Shown one piece after another: positions 39,596-50,325 of a DNA stretch of 64,000 nucleotides (position 1 is its first letter; each line of letters begins with the position of its first letter). The translations under genes were made by a program, and so were the position numbers. Source of the DNA: Scylla paramamosain (taxonomy: Eukaryota; Arthropoda; Malacostraca; Decapoda; Portunidae); the NCBI RefSeq assembly GCF_035594125.1, contig NC_087186.1:1688728-1752727 (forward strand), written 5' to 3'. Under the pieces are notes generated by a model. That model searched no databases, was not told the origin of the DNA, and worked only from the letters and a program-made list of their open reading frames with translations.

Positions 39596-42106
39596 TTAGT
39601 AGCTGGGGGGGGATGAGAAAAACTGGCGGAGACGTCCCAGAACACCTAACTTCATAGAAGCTGTTTTAGCTAGAGATGAGATGTGAAGTTTCCAGTTCAG
39701 ATTATAAGTAAAGGACAGACCGAGGATGTTCAGTGTAGAAGAGGGGGACAGTTGAGTGTCATTAAAGAAGAGGGGATAGTTGTCTGGAAGGTTGTGTCGA
39801 GTTGATAGATGGAGGAATTGAGTTTTTGAGGCATTGAACAATACCAAGTTTGCTCTGCCCCAATCAGAAATTTTAGAAAGATCAGAAGTCAGGCGTTCTG
39901 TGGCTTCCCTGCGTGCTATGTTTACCTCCTGAAGGGTTGGACGTCTATGAAAAGACGTGGAAAAGTGCAGGGTGGTATCATCAGCGTAGGAGTGGATAGG
40001 ACAAGAAGTTTGGTTTAGAAGATCATTAATGAATAATAAGAAGAGAGTTGGTGACAGGACAGAACCTTGAAGAACACCACTGTTAATAGGTTTAGGAGAA
40101 GAACAGTGACCGTCTACCACAGCAGCAATAGAACGGTCAGAAAGGAAACTTGAGATGAAGTTACAGAGAGAAGGATAGAAACTGTAGGAGGGTAGTTTGG
40201 AAATCAAAGCTTTGTGCCAGACTCTATCAAAAGCTTTTGATATGTCCAAGGCAACAGCAAAAGTTTCACCAAAATCTCTAAAAGAGGATGACCAAGACTC
40301 AGTAAGGAAAGCCAGAAGATCACCAGTAGAGCGGCCTTGACGGAACCCAGACTGGCGATCAGATAGAAGGTTGTGAAGTGATAGATGTTTAAGAATCTTC
40401 CTGTTGAGGATAGACTCAAGAACTTTAGATAGGCAGGAAATTAAAGCAATAGGACGGTAGTTTGAGGGATTAGAATGGTCACCCTTTTTAGGAACAGGTT
40501 GAATGTGGGCAAACTTCCAGCAAGAAGGAAAGGTACATGTTGACAAACAGAGCTGAAAGAGTTTGACTAGGCAAGGTGCAAGCACGGAGGCACAGTTTCG
40601 GAGAACAATAGGAGGGACCCCATCAGGTCCATAAGCCTTGCGAGGGTTTAGGCCAGCGAGGGCATGGAAAACATCATTGCGAAGAAATTTAATACGTGGC
40701 ATGAAGTAGTCAGAGGATGGAGGAGAGGGAGGAACAAGCCCAGAATCGTCCAAGGTAGAGTTTTTAGCAAAGGCTTGAGCAAACAGTTCAGCTTTAGAAA
40801 TAGATGTGATAGCAGTGGTGCCATCTGGTTGAAGTAGAGGAGGGAAAGAAGAAGAAGCAAAGTTATTGGAGATATTTTTGGCTAGATGCCAGAAATCACG
40901 AGGGGAGTTAAATTTTGAACGGTTTTGACATTTTCTGTTAATGAAGGAGTTTTTGGCTAGTTGGAGAACAGACTTGGCATGGTTCCGGGCAGAAATATAA
41001 AGTGCATGAGATTCTGGTGATAGAAGGCTTAAGTACCTTTTGTGGGCCACCTCTCTATCATGTATATCACGAGAACAAGCTGTGTTAAACCAAGGTTTAG
41101 AAGGTTTAGGACGAGAAAAAGAGTGAGGAATGTACGCCTCCATGCCAGACACTATCACCTCTGTTATGCGATCAGCACACAAAGACGGGTCTCTGACACG
41201 GAAGCAGTAGTCATTCCAAGGAAAATCAGCAAAATACCTCCTCAGGTCCCCCCAACTGGCAGAGGCAAAACGCCAGAGGCACCTTCGCTCAGGGGGATCC
41301 TGAGGAGGGATTGGAGTGATAGGACAAGATAAAGATATGAGATTGTGGTCGGAGGAGCCCAACGGAGAAGAAAGGGTGACAGCATAAGCAGAAGGATTAG
41401 AGGTCAGGAAAAGGTCAAGAATGTTGGGCGTATCTCCAAGACGGTCAGGAATGCGAGTAGGGTGTTGCACCAATTGCTCTAGGTCATGGAGGATAGTAAA
41501 GTTGTAGGCTAGTTGACCAGGATGGTCAGTGAAGGGAGAGGAAAGCCAAAGCTGGTGGTGAACATTGAAATCTCCAAGAATATAGATCTCTGCAAAAGGG
41601 AAGAGGGTCAGAATGTGCTCCACCTTGGAAGTTATGTAGTCAAAGAATTTCTTATAGTCAGAGGAGTTAGGAGAGAGGTATACAGCACAGATAAATTTAG
41701 TATGAGAGTGACTCTGTAGTCGTAGCCAGATGGTGGAAAACTCGGAAGATTCAAGAGCGTGGGCACGAGAGCAGGTTAAGTCATTGCGCACATAAACGCA
41801 GCATCCAGCTTTGGATTGAAAATGAGGATAGAGAAAGTAGGAGAAAACAAAAAAGGGGCTACTATCAGTTGCCTCAGACACCTGAGTTTCAGTGAGGAAA
41901 AGAAGATGAGGTTTAGAAGAGTAGAGGTGGTGTTCTACAGATTGAAAATTAGATCTTAGACCGCGAATGTTGCAGAAGTTAATGAAGAAAAAGTTGAGGG
42001 GGGTGTCAAGACACTTAGGGTCGTCGACAGAAAGGCAGTCCGACCTGGGGACATTTATGGTCCCCTCCCCAGATGGGGAGTCCGAGGCTGGTGTAGGAGT
42101 CGCCAT
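39596..42106 (-). CDS. LINE endonuclease-reverse transcriptase polyprotein (836 aa, C-term shifted)
   Basis: Starts [15 protein letters not shown] at 42106. The endonuclease spans about residues 35-265: [45 protein letters not shown] linker follows. The RT spans about 490-780: [46 protein letters not shown] (first catalytic Asp), [21 protein letters not shown] and YADDTTLHF at 707 (catalytic Asp pair). GVLQGS is GVPQGS in most other copies, so a conserved proline is replaced. The frame is lost at a C8 tract at about 39603-39613 and continues in another frame at 39566-39144. The protein would nick target DNA and copy its RNA in place. Jockey-like by motif; clade uncertain. Confidence 0.9.
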   Translation of the reverse strand: MATPTPASDSPSGEGTINVPRSDCLSVDDPKCLDTPLNFFFINFCNIRGLRSNFQSVEHHLYSSKPHLLFLTETQVSEATDSSPFFVFSYFLYPHFQSKAGCCVYVRNDLTCSRAHALESSEFSTIWLRLQSHSHTKFICAVYLSPNSSDYKKFFDYITSKVEHILTLFPFAEIYILGDFNVHHQLWLSSPFTDHPGQLAYNFTILHDLEQLVQHPTRIPDRLGDTPNILDLFLTSNPSAYAVTLSSPLGSSDHNLISLSCPITPIPPQDPPERRCLWRFASASWGDLRRYFADFPWNDYCFRVRDPSLCADRITEVIVSGMEAYIPHSFSRPKPSKPWFNTACSRDIHDREVAHKRYLSLLSPESHALYISARNHAKSVLQLAKNSFINRKCQNRSKFNSPRDFWHLAKNISNNFASSSFPPLLQPDGTTAITSISKAELFAQAFAKNSTLDDSGLVPPSPPSSDYFMPRIKFLRNDVFHALAGLNPRKAYGPDGVPPIVLRNCASVLAPCLVKLFQLCLSTCTFPSCWKFAHIQPVPKKGDHSNPSNYRPIALISCLSKVLESILNRKILKHLSLHNLLSDRQSGFRQGRSTGDLLAFLTESWSSSFRDFGETFAVALDISKAFDRVWHKALISKLPSYSFYPSLCNFISSFLSDRSIAAVVDGHCSSPKPINSGVLQGSVLSPTLFLLFINDLLNQTSCPIHSYADDTTLHFSTSFHRRPTLQEVNIARREATERLTSDLSKISDWGRANLVLFNASKTQFLHLSTRHNLPDNYPLFFNDTQLSPSSTLNILGLSFTYNLNWKLHISSLAKTASMKLGVLGRLRQFFSSPPSY

Positions 42107-42339
42107 GATGATTTTTAAATTTTTGAGTGAAGGGTGTGTGTGTTATTAGGTGCTTGTAGGTTTGTGTGGAGGAAGAGAGTTGTCTTTAGAGGGCAGGCTG
42201 TGACTGCCCCCTTGTGTTGTGAGACACAAAGGGAAACGTTCAGTGAGGTCACAGCTGGGTTTAATGATAAATTCACAGCACCCCCTGAACAGTGCTTTAG
42301 ACCTCACTGGGAGTAATTATCGTTTCGGCAGGTGTGCCG

Positions 42340-42341
<2 letters not shown>

Positions 42342-42414
<73 letters not shown>
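42342..42414. repeat. (AT)n microsatellite
   Basis: About 36 AT units, right-hand continuation of the array into which LINE copy E inserted. Confidence 0.96.
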
Positions 42415-42416
<2 letters not shown>

Positions 42417-42420
<4 letters not shown>

Positions 42421-43200
42421 TTAAGGTATTACAGTGGAACTGTAGAAGTATTCGGAATGAAGATACATATTTGTTATTTTTAGTGAACATACACAGTCTG
42501 TCCGTTAATTGTCTACATGAGACAAGACTGCAGGATTAGCCTGATCTTGCAGTGATAAAAACATTACCATCCATATAGAAAATATGAGGGACACGGTGTT
42601 GCCATATACACACACAAAACACTGAGAGACAGAAGTGACGTTGAATACATCTCTAGAAGCTGTCGCGTACAGGATGAGATTCAGCGATCTATCTATTTGT
42701 TCCCTTTACTTACCTCCCAGTGGCCACATTGTTGATAACATTACATCACTGATTAGCCAGCTTGCAGGAAACAGGCTAGTTCTGGACGACTTCAACGCCC
42801 ATCATCAACAATGGGGAAGTGAGAGGTCAATATACGTGGAGAGCAGATAGTTAACGTACTATTACAAACAAACCTCTGTCTTCTGAACGATGAAAGTGCG
42901 ACTCGTGTAGATGATCGGAATATTAACGTGTCTGCTATCGATCTGTCCTTGATCTCGCCAAATATACTCCCTGACTTCTCCTGGGAAGTTATCCACTACC
43001 CCCATGGAAGCGACCACCTGCCCATCTGCATCTCCTATGCACGCCACCTCCCGCCTTCCCAAGTTTAATTTCAAAAGAGCAGACTGGACAGCTATCCTTG
43101 GGGTTGCCGACGTGGATATATCTGGTCAAAATTCCAAGTTGTTACTTCAGAAAATATTGGTAGTGAACCATGTTTGGCCTATAGACTTCATTGTCTAATT
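42417..43200 (+). pseudogene. Endonuclease domain of a different Jockey-type LINE
   Basis: Begins MFKVLQWNCRSIRNEDTYLL at 42417, the typical start of an APE-type endonuclease (QWN..S). CLHETRLQD follows (catalytic E, normally Q/ET), then SLEAVAYRMRFSDLSICSLY, YLPPSGHI, LVLDDFNAHHQQWGS (GDFN altered to DDFN) and a GSDHLPI box at about 43010 in other frames. It lacks RT. It is a separate family from LINE-1fam by sequence. Frameshifts at about 42540, 42840 and 42960. It starts 3 bp after the (AT)n array. Confidence 0.78.
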
Positions 43201-43379
43201 GCACATGTCTAATTTAATACCTCTTAGGATAAGCCGGCCTCTTCACTGTTGGCTGTTAAAAGAAAAACATGGCACGAATGATAAATTCTTTTCTTTAATA
43301 AAGGTTGAAATGGTTTCTTGAAACAAAAGAATTTTGTTGTTTCATTATTATTTAAGTCTTTCTCACGTCTATTTGATCC

Positions 43380-44640
43380 AGATGGTTTTTAGTACTATTC
43401 TCTTTATCTCTAGAGCTGAGCTCTTCCTCTCCGACCTTTGCTGAGAACTCCATTCTGTGATTGGTTGTCCTTCGCCTCCCCCTCTAGCATCTGTATAATC
43501 AGAAGATAAGGTGAAGTAAGAACAAGTGTAGACTCAACGTCTGTTATAGAAATGCTTTGTAATGATACTATCCACGGCCTCTGTTTTGGAAGGCTTAGAT
43601 CCCCTATGGAGTTCCTCCGATCGTTCTCGACAACTGTGCTCGTACATGCTTTACTGCACGATTCTTGCTTGGTGATACTTTTCTGTCTCAATCTATTTCT
43701 ATTCATCTTTCCTTCTTGCTGAAACTTTGTCTACATTTGGCTTTTTATTAAGAAAGGAGGCTGCTTCAGCTCCTTAAATTACCAACCTATGGCTTTGATT
43801 TTCTGTCTTTTCAAAACGTTTGAGTAAATTCTTAATAGGAAGATTCTAAAGCAGTGGTTCCCAACATTTTTTCTGTCTCTTTCCTCTTCAACCAGTTCCC
43901 CTGTTTAGATTTTCTCCTTCATAGAATGATTAAGGTAATCGCAACATAAATTTTGATTCTTATCTGTATATGGTACTTGAAGAAAAGTCAACTGTCATAT
44001 TATGCAAGATAATTAATAATTTTTATTTCCCTCACTGGATTTTCCCCCCCTGGAAACCCATTTTTTTTTCTTCAGGGGAAAGTTCCACTTAAGATGGGAA
44101 ATACTGTTCTAAAGCGTTTATCTGCTCTCATCCTTCTTTCTGGCCGTCAGTAAGGATTCCGTAAAGGATGTTCTTAGTTCTTTACAATATACAAGAGTCT
44201 CCACGCATGGAGCACTGCTCCTATGGTAAGGGTTAACTCATATAACCCTCCTGAGCAGGTTGAAGTCAAAATTTTTTTTTATCTCATTGATTTTTTTTCT
44301 TTCATTCACTGCCACAATTCACATCTCTTATTATCTTCCATATTTATTTTTCTTGTGAACTATCCAAGTGTATGCATACTTCACGATCGTAGCCTCGCTG
44401 CACATTTTCATCCTTATTTTGCCCATCCTCCTAACGCGAGAGTTAGACTATTATCTTCATCTTTTCTTATTTTTACTCGTAGACTCTAGAACTCTCTTCC
44501 TGTTTCTATTTTCCCTCCTGCCTACGATTTAAAGAAAAGTGAGTGTCAAAACATCACAAAAACTCTTTCCTCTTGCTTCCTGTGTCGTTTTGAGAATGGC
44601 ATTATTAGCGGGCTTCTTTTATGATTTTTTCTTCCATAGA
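43380..44640 (+). mobile_element. Old LINE-1fam piece interrupted by a hAT MITE
   Basis: RT-region words are readable through stops: 'aggcttagatcccctatggagtt', 'aattaccaacctatggctttgattt', 'ttaataggaagattctaaagcg'. After the hAT insert comes 'ttatctgctctcatccttctttctggccgtcagtaaggattccgtaaagg', which gives LSALILLSGRQ.GFRKG. The 3' part ('ctaacgcgagagttagac', 'aactctcttcctg') ends at about 44640. More diverged than copies C2 or E. Confidence 0.7.
43852..44106. mobile_element. hAT MITE, 255 bp, with 8-bp target duplication
   Basis: Left end CAGTGGTTCCCAACAT and right end, reversed, CAGTATTTCCCATCTT. It is flanked on both sides by the identical octamer TTCTAAAG (43844-43851 and 44107-44114). 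CAGTGGTTCCCAA ends with an 8-bp duplication are the hallmark of hAT elements. Removing the insert and one octamer restores the LINE sequence. No transposase; non-autonomous. Confidence 0.93.
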
Positions 44641-45503
44641 GCGGTCTTCCTGACACAAAGTCATCCAATAATTCATCCTTCTCACAACATATTTTCTTTT
44701 CAATTGGCCATTACTCTACTAAACGGAACACATGATTAAAATAATCAACCAGTTTGTTAATTTGATAAAAAAAAAAAAAATAAATAAATAAATAATAATT
44801 CCAAGACTTCATGAATCCACCTGCAATCATCAGATCGAGACCTTTCTTTTTCCGCTTACATACAGCCCAAATACGCGTATACTCGTACATAATACATATA
44901 TATATTGCCTTTCATGTAAACAGATTTAATGGATCGCCTGCGGTGGATACAAACCTTTCCTAGAAGAAATAATATTCTCGCAAAATAAAGAAGAGTGATT
45001 TTTTTTTTCTCTCATTTTAGTTGCACTACAACTTTCTAAATTTCACATTTCTCATTAATGGTGTCAGTGTTTACGACGAACATTTACATTTTTACACGTG
45101 CATTGAAAATACGTAAAATATTTAGAAATAACAGTAACTTTCTTACTTGAACGAATAAAAATATATCACGCAATGTTTCCTCACCATCCCTTACCCCTTA
45201 CCCACCCCCCCAACAACATAAAAAAAAAAAAAAAATGGAGGTGGAAGAAGACAAATGTGAGGTGATTTTGAGAGTATTCTCTATTAGTTTGGCTCCTGTT
45301 TACTGATGGAAAATTATACAAGTAATAATGAACCTGGTCGAAAATAGCTTATCCCATGACATTCGTGAATCATTTAATCTCCGCTCTCCATCTTGCCCAA
45401 AATATTCCAACATTAGTATAAAATTTATCGTTTCGGTGAGATCTTAAAGTGTTGCACTCACTATACATATTGTTATCACTAAAATTATATCATATATTTG
45501 CAG
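44641..45503. other. Unique-looking AT-rich sequence, possibly intronic
   Basis: No transposon motif was seen. It holds homopolymer runs and 'aaataaataaataat' near 44778. It lies upstream of a splice-bordered candidate exon. Confidence 0.35.
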
Positions 45504-45572
45504 AGTCTGACACTGAAATGAACATCACGGAGAAAGATTACCTACTTCATATAATGTTCTTGGCGTTGTTTG
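45504..45572 (+). CDS. Candidate host exon, 69 bp
   Basis: Bordered by tatatttgCAG on the left and G|GTAAGTAC on the right, a near-consensus donor. The 69-nt segment is open in one phase (2 + 22 codons + 1) and encodes SDTEMNITEKDYLLHIMFLA.. with a hydrophobic end. The acceptor lacks a strong pyrimidine tract. No neighbouring exon was found in the window. Could be chance, but the length, phase and donor make it the best host-gene candidate here. Confidence 0.3.
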
Positions 45573-45615
45573 GTAAGTACGAGTACGAGTACATAATTAT
45601 AAAGGAATGTGCTTG

Positions 45616-45640
45616 TGTGTGTGTGTGTGTGTGTGTGTTA
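45616..45640. repeat. (GT)n microsatellite
   Basis: About 12 GT units. Confidence 0.95.
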
Positions 45641-45714
45641 AGGAATTGTAATTGCAATGATGCATTTCATGATCTAGCTATCTTTAACTGTTTTTATATT
45701 CATGGTTACTATTT

Positions 45715-47571
45715 TACTTGAGCCTTCCATCACCAGAATTTCATGCACTTTCTGCTCGGAACCATGCCAAGTCTGTTCTCCAACTAGCCAAAAACTCCTT
45801 AATAGAAAGTGTCAAAATCTTTCAAGATCTAACTCCCCTCGTGACTTCTGGGATCTAGTCAAAAATATCTCCAATAACTTTGCTTCTTCTTCTTTCCCTC
45901 TTTTATTTCAACCAAATGGCACCACTGCTATCACATCTATCTCTAAAGCTGAATTCTTCGCTCAGACCTTTGCTTAAAACTCTACCTTGTACGAATCAGG
46001 GTTTGTTCCTCTCTCTCCTCAACCCTCTGACTACTATTGAAATTCTTCACAATGATGTTTTCCATGCCCTCGCTGGCCTCGGAAGGGTTATGGACCTGAT
46101 GGGGTCCCTCCTATTGTTCTCCGAAACTGCGCCACCTTGCTTGCACCTTGCCTAGTCAAACTCTTTCAACTTTCCTTCTTGTTGGAAGTCTGCCTACATT
46201 CAGCTTATTCCTAAAAAGGGTGACCGTTCTAATCCCTTAAACTACCGTCCTATTGCTTTAATTTCCTTTCTATCAAAAGTTTTTGAATCTATCCTCAACA
46301 GGAAAAATTTTAAACATCTATCACTTCACAACCTTCTATCTGATCGCCATTATGGGTTCGGTCAAGGCCGTTCTACTGGTGATCTTCTGGCTTTCCTTAC
46401 TGAATCTTGGTCATCCTCTTTTAGAGATTTTGGTGAAACTTTTGTTGTTGCCTTAGACATATCAAAAGCTTTTGGTAGAGTCTGGCACAAAGCTTTGATT
46501 TCCAAACTACTCTCCTACGGCTTCTATCCTTCTCTCTGTAACGTCATCTCAAGTTCCCTTTCTGACCGTTCTATTGCTGCTGTGGTAGACGGTCAATGTT
46601 TTCATAAATCTATTAACAGTGGTGTTCCTCAGGGTTCTGTCCTATCTCCCACTCTCTTCCTATTACTTATCAATGACCTTTTACACCAAACTTCTTGCCC
46701 TATTCACTCCTACGCTGATGATACCACCTTGCACTTTTCCACGTTTTTTGACAGACGTCCAACACTCCAGGAAGTAAACAGTTCATGCAGGGAAGCCACA
46801 GAACGCCTGACTTCTGATCTCTCTGAAATTTATCAGTGGGACAGAGCAAACTTAGTATTGCTCAGTGCCTCAAAAACTCAATTCCTCCGTCTATCAGCTC
46901 GACACAACCTTCCAGCAATCCTCTCTTCTTCAATGACACTCAACTGGCCCCTCTTCTACATTGAACATTCTCGGTCTGTCCTTCTCTTATAATCTACACT
47001 GGAGATTTCACATCTCATCTCTGGCTAAAACAGCTTCTATGAAGTTAAGCGTTCTGAGACGTCTCCGCCAGTTTTTCTCATCCCACCAAGCTGCTACCTC
47101 TGTACAAGGGCCTTATTTGTCCATGTATGAAGTATGCTTCACATGTCTGGAGGGGTTCCACTCATACCACTCTTTTAGACAGGGTGGAATCACAATCTTT
47201 AGTCTCTTTCTCGTCGCCGGAATGTTGCATCCCTTGCTATCTTCTACCGCTATTTTCATGCTAACTGCTCTTCTGATCTTGCTAACTGCATGCCTCCCCT
47301 CCTCCCGTAGCCTCGCTGCACAAGTCTTTCTTCTTTTTCTCACCCCTATTCTGTCCACCTCTGTAATGCAAGAGTTAACCAGTATTCCGAATCATTCATC
47401 CCCTTTTGTGGTAAACTCTGGAACTCCTTTCCTGCTTCTGTATTTCCACCTTCTTATGACTTGAACTCCCTCAAGACGGAGGTTTCAAGACACTTATCCT
47501 TCAGTTTTTTTTTTTTTTTTTTTAGATTTTTGTTGCCCTTGGCCGGTTTTCTTCCTACATAAAAAAAAAAA
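45715..47571 (+). mobile_element. LINE-1fam copy F, 5' truncated
   Basis: Begins within the region after the endonuclease (SLPSPE.HAL equivalent) and runs to a cctacat-A11 tail. RT words: [51 protein letters not shown] (about 46495-46740, a 165-codon open frame). The catalytic YADD box is intact. An extra T20 run sits in the 3' UTR. Confidence 0.9.
46495..46992 (+). pseudogene. RT palm fragment of LINE copy F
   Basis: 165 open codons including [24 protein letters not shown] and YADDTTLHF. This is the best-preserved plus-strand RT catalytic segment in the window. Upstream ALDISKAF is present as 'gttgccttagacatatcaaaagcttttgg' in the same reading direction but the Met frame starts later. Broken downstream at about 46990. 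Confidence 0.8.
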
Positions 47572-47739
47572 GTTAACTGCAGGGTACTCTATGCCGCAGT
47601 CTATCCCCACAAGTATATACTAATCCTCATCCCTATTATGTCTATCTCGGTAAGGCAAGAATTTACCAGAATATTCAGTCTTTCGTCCTTTTCATTGATT
47701 AACTTTGCTAACTCTGCTACTCTTAACCTGTTCTTGTTT

Positions 47740-47742
<3 letters not shown>

Positions 47743-47780
<38 letters not shown>
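47743..47780. repeat. (AC)n microsatellite
   Basis: About 19 CA units, 6 bp from the left end of element K2. Confidence 0.95.
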
Positions 47781-47781
<1 letters not shown>

Positions 47782-47786
47782 ATAAA

Positions 47787-48690
47787 TTAATCAGAACTAG
47801 TGTAAACTAGTCAGAACTAGAAGCTATATTTATAGTACATACTTATCAACTATGATTAGGCAGTTTAGCTGAACCAAAAGAGGTTGAATAAACTGGTTTC
47901 AAAAACTGTCTGTCTGAGAGAACAAGGTGTTTTAGTATTTAAATGTCAGACAGCTCAGTGAAAACTTGGTGCTTTAATAGTTAATTTGTGTGACACATTT
48001 TATGAAATGACACTTTTTATGAAACTAATTTATTACTGCAAATGGTCATAGATTATGTTTATCTTATCCACCTGATAAGATTATCGGTATCTTAAGCGTA
48101 TACTCAATCAACTTTAGTGTAGTGTCAAAAAAAAGGTTGATGTAGATCTAAAAGAAGAGAGGACATCAAACTGTATAGTTGCCTGAGTTTGATATCTGTA
48201 AGCAGTCATTCTTGAACCTGACTGATATCCCTGAAGACAAAAGAAATATTGTTAAGAGGTGTTTTGCTTTGTGAAGTGTTGAAACAGGTCAAGATTTCTT
48301 TAGATGTCACTGTACAAAATATTGTGCTACCAACATGTGCCACTGCATGAAACGAAAATTGTTTGCTAATTCAAAATCTCACAACAAATTGCTATGCCAA
48401 AATAATTAACGTATTGTACTTCATAAAGTAAAAAATTATGGTCAGTCTACAATATATTATTTTTACAAAGATAAAGATATTTGCCTATTCTTACATATAT
48501 TTACTGTGGAGATTTGTTATACAAAGCTTTTGTTGATCCTGGTTTTGAAAAGATCCAGCTAAAACTAGGGGTAAACTATGTTGACATTGTGGATTTTTCC
48601 AGCACAATAAGGTGCAAATGTTTTTCCATGAATAATACAAAATGTATTTTAGGATATTAGTTCTGACTACGTTAAACTAGTTTTGACTAA
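47787..48690 (+). mobile_element. Element K2: terminal inverted repeats with a decayed KRBA2-like tail
   Basis: Left 47787-47820 and right 48657-48690 are inverted copies of about 34 bp with a handful of mismatches. Each contains direct ACTAG(T) words (TCAGAACTAGTGTAAACTAG / TCAAAACTAGTTTAACGTAG). It has the same size and plan as K1, and a relative of the K1 peptide is encoded between the ends. The terminal repeats differ from those of K1 apart from TTA starts and GTGAAACTAGT-like words. Target duplication not resolved. Confidence 0.75.
48080..48409 (+). pseudogene. Decayed homologue of the K1 Cys-rich protein
   Basis: From 48185 the frame reads EFDICKQSFLNLTDIPEDKR, a TGA, then GQDFFRCHCTKYCATNMCHC and ends CQNN-stop at 48407. 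It aligns residue for residue with K1 (QFDICPQRLLNETDV..., GQGFSHCDCSKQCQTNRCKC). Of the cysteine cluster, C-x-C-x3-C-x4-C-x-C and the last C remain; the middle cysteines are F and K. Upstream about 48083 there is PDKIIGI, matching the PRNIVGV part of K1. One stop and frameshifts make it a pseudogene. Confidence 0.75.
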
Positions 48691-48781
48691 TTTCGGGTAG
48701 GTTAGGTCTGTAATTCTCTTCTCTTAGGAATTAAATTCTTTTAAGAGGAAGTTCTTTGTATAAGTACCTCAGTGAGCCTTT

Positions 48782-49075
<294 letters not shown>

Positions 49076-49559
49076 ATAAACAGAGATAGAAATACATTAA
49101 TGCATATTCTCCATCAGCATGTCCTGGAACGCTCAGTTTCTCTTGTTTTGCAAAGGCGGGCGTGACAAGGACCCACCACATTGTTGCCGCCTCTTCACAC
49201 CCAGAGGGGGCTAATGCCTTCCGGACGGTACCCTAGTATTGAACGTTCCAAGTACTCTTCAGATTTACTCTTTTCTTTATTCATATTTTTTTTTTCATTT
49301 ATTTATTGCATTATATGAAATAAAGAAACAGTCAATGTCTTGCAAAAATGTTACTTTTTACTGAAATAAATTAATAAAACGCGCTTGCATAACATTTTTT
49401 TGTTCGACAACAGTTCGCATGGTGCTCACAAGGAAGGCAGCATACCAAAGGAGCTTGTGTTCTTTCTTATGAGCCAAACATCGAAACGACACATTTACGT
49501 CATTCACGATCACAGTTTCTCAGGTATATCTCAGGTATATGATTGATCATTAACTCTTA
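49076..49559. other. No gene recognised
   Basis: Unique-looking sequence. The minus-strand frame through 49181 is mostly translated microsatellite. Confidence 0.35.
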
Positions 49560-49581
49560 CACACACACACACCTGTTCTTG

Positions 49582-49629
<48 letters not shown>

Positions 49630-49649
49630 ACACACAGACACACACACAG

Positions 49650-49733
<84 letters not shown>
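49560..49733. repeat. (AC)n-(AT)n array
   Basis: (AC)n 49560-49648 with cagacacac interruptions, then (AT)n 49652-49733, ending at the T-tract of a minus-strand LINE copy. Confidence 0.96.
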
Positions 49734-49734
<1 letters not shown>

Positions 49735-49743
<9 letters not shown>

Positions 49744-50318
49744 TTTCATTTTTGTTGCAAAGGGCAGCAAAAATCCCTCCCCACCAAAAAAAAAAAAAAA
49801 ACTAAAATAACCGTCCCTTACCAGGGTCCAAAGCAGTAGTGAAAAATTGAAGGATAAGTGTCTTGAAACCTCCCTCTTGAAGGAATTCAGGTCATAGGAA
49901 GGTGAAAGTACAGAAGCAGGCAGAGTTTACCAGAGAAAGTGATGAATGACTGAGAATACTGGTTAACTCTTGCATTAGAGAGGTGGACAAAATAGGTGTG
50001 AGAGAAAGAAGAAAGTCTTGTGCAGCGAGGCCGCAGGAAGAGGTGGGGCATGCAGTTAGTAAGATGAGAAGAGCAGTTAGCATGAAAATAGCGTTAGAAG
50101 ATTGCTAGAGATGCAGCATTGCGGCGATGAGAAAGAGGTTGAAGACAGTCAGTTATAGGAGAGGAGTTGACGAGACGATAAGCTTTTGATTCCACCCTCT
50201 CTAAAAGAGCGGTATGAGTGGAACCCCTCCAGGCATGTGAAGCATACTCCATACATGGACGGATTAGGCCCTTGTGGAGATTTAGCAACCTGGGGTGAGT
50301 GAGAAAAACTGGCGGAGG
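49735..50318 (-). mobile_element. LINE-1fam copy G, 5' truncated 3' end
   Basis: Poly(T), family 3' UTR and C-terminal ORF on the minus strand (MEYASHAWRGSTHTALLERV, LVNSSPITDCLQPLS). It is cut at the RLRQFF region, where it meets plus-strand copy H head to head. Confidence 0.88.
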
Positions 50319-50325
50319 TCTCTTT

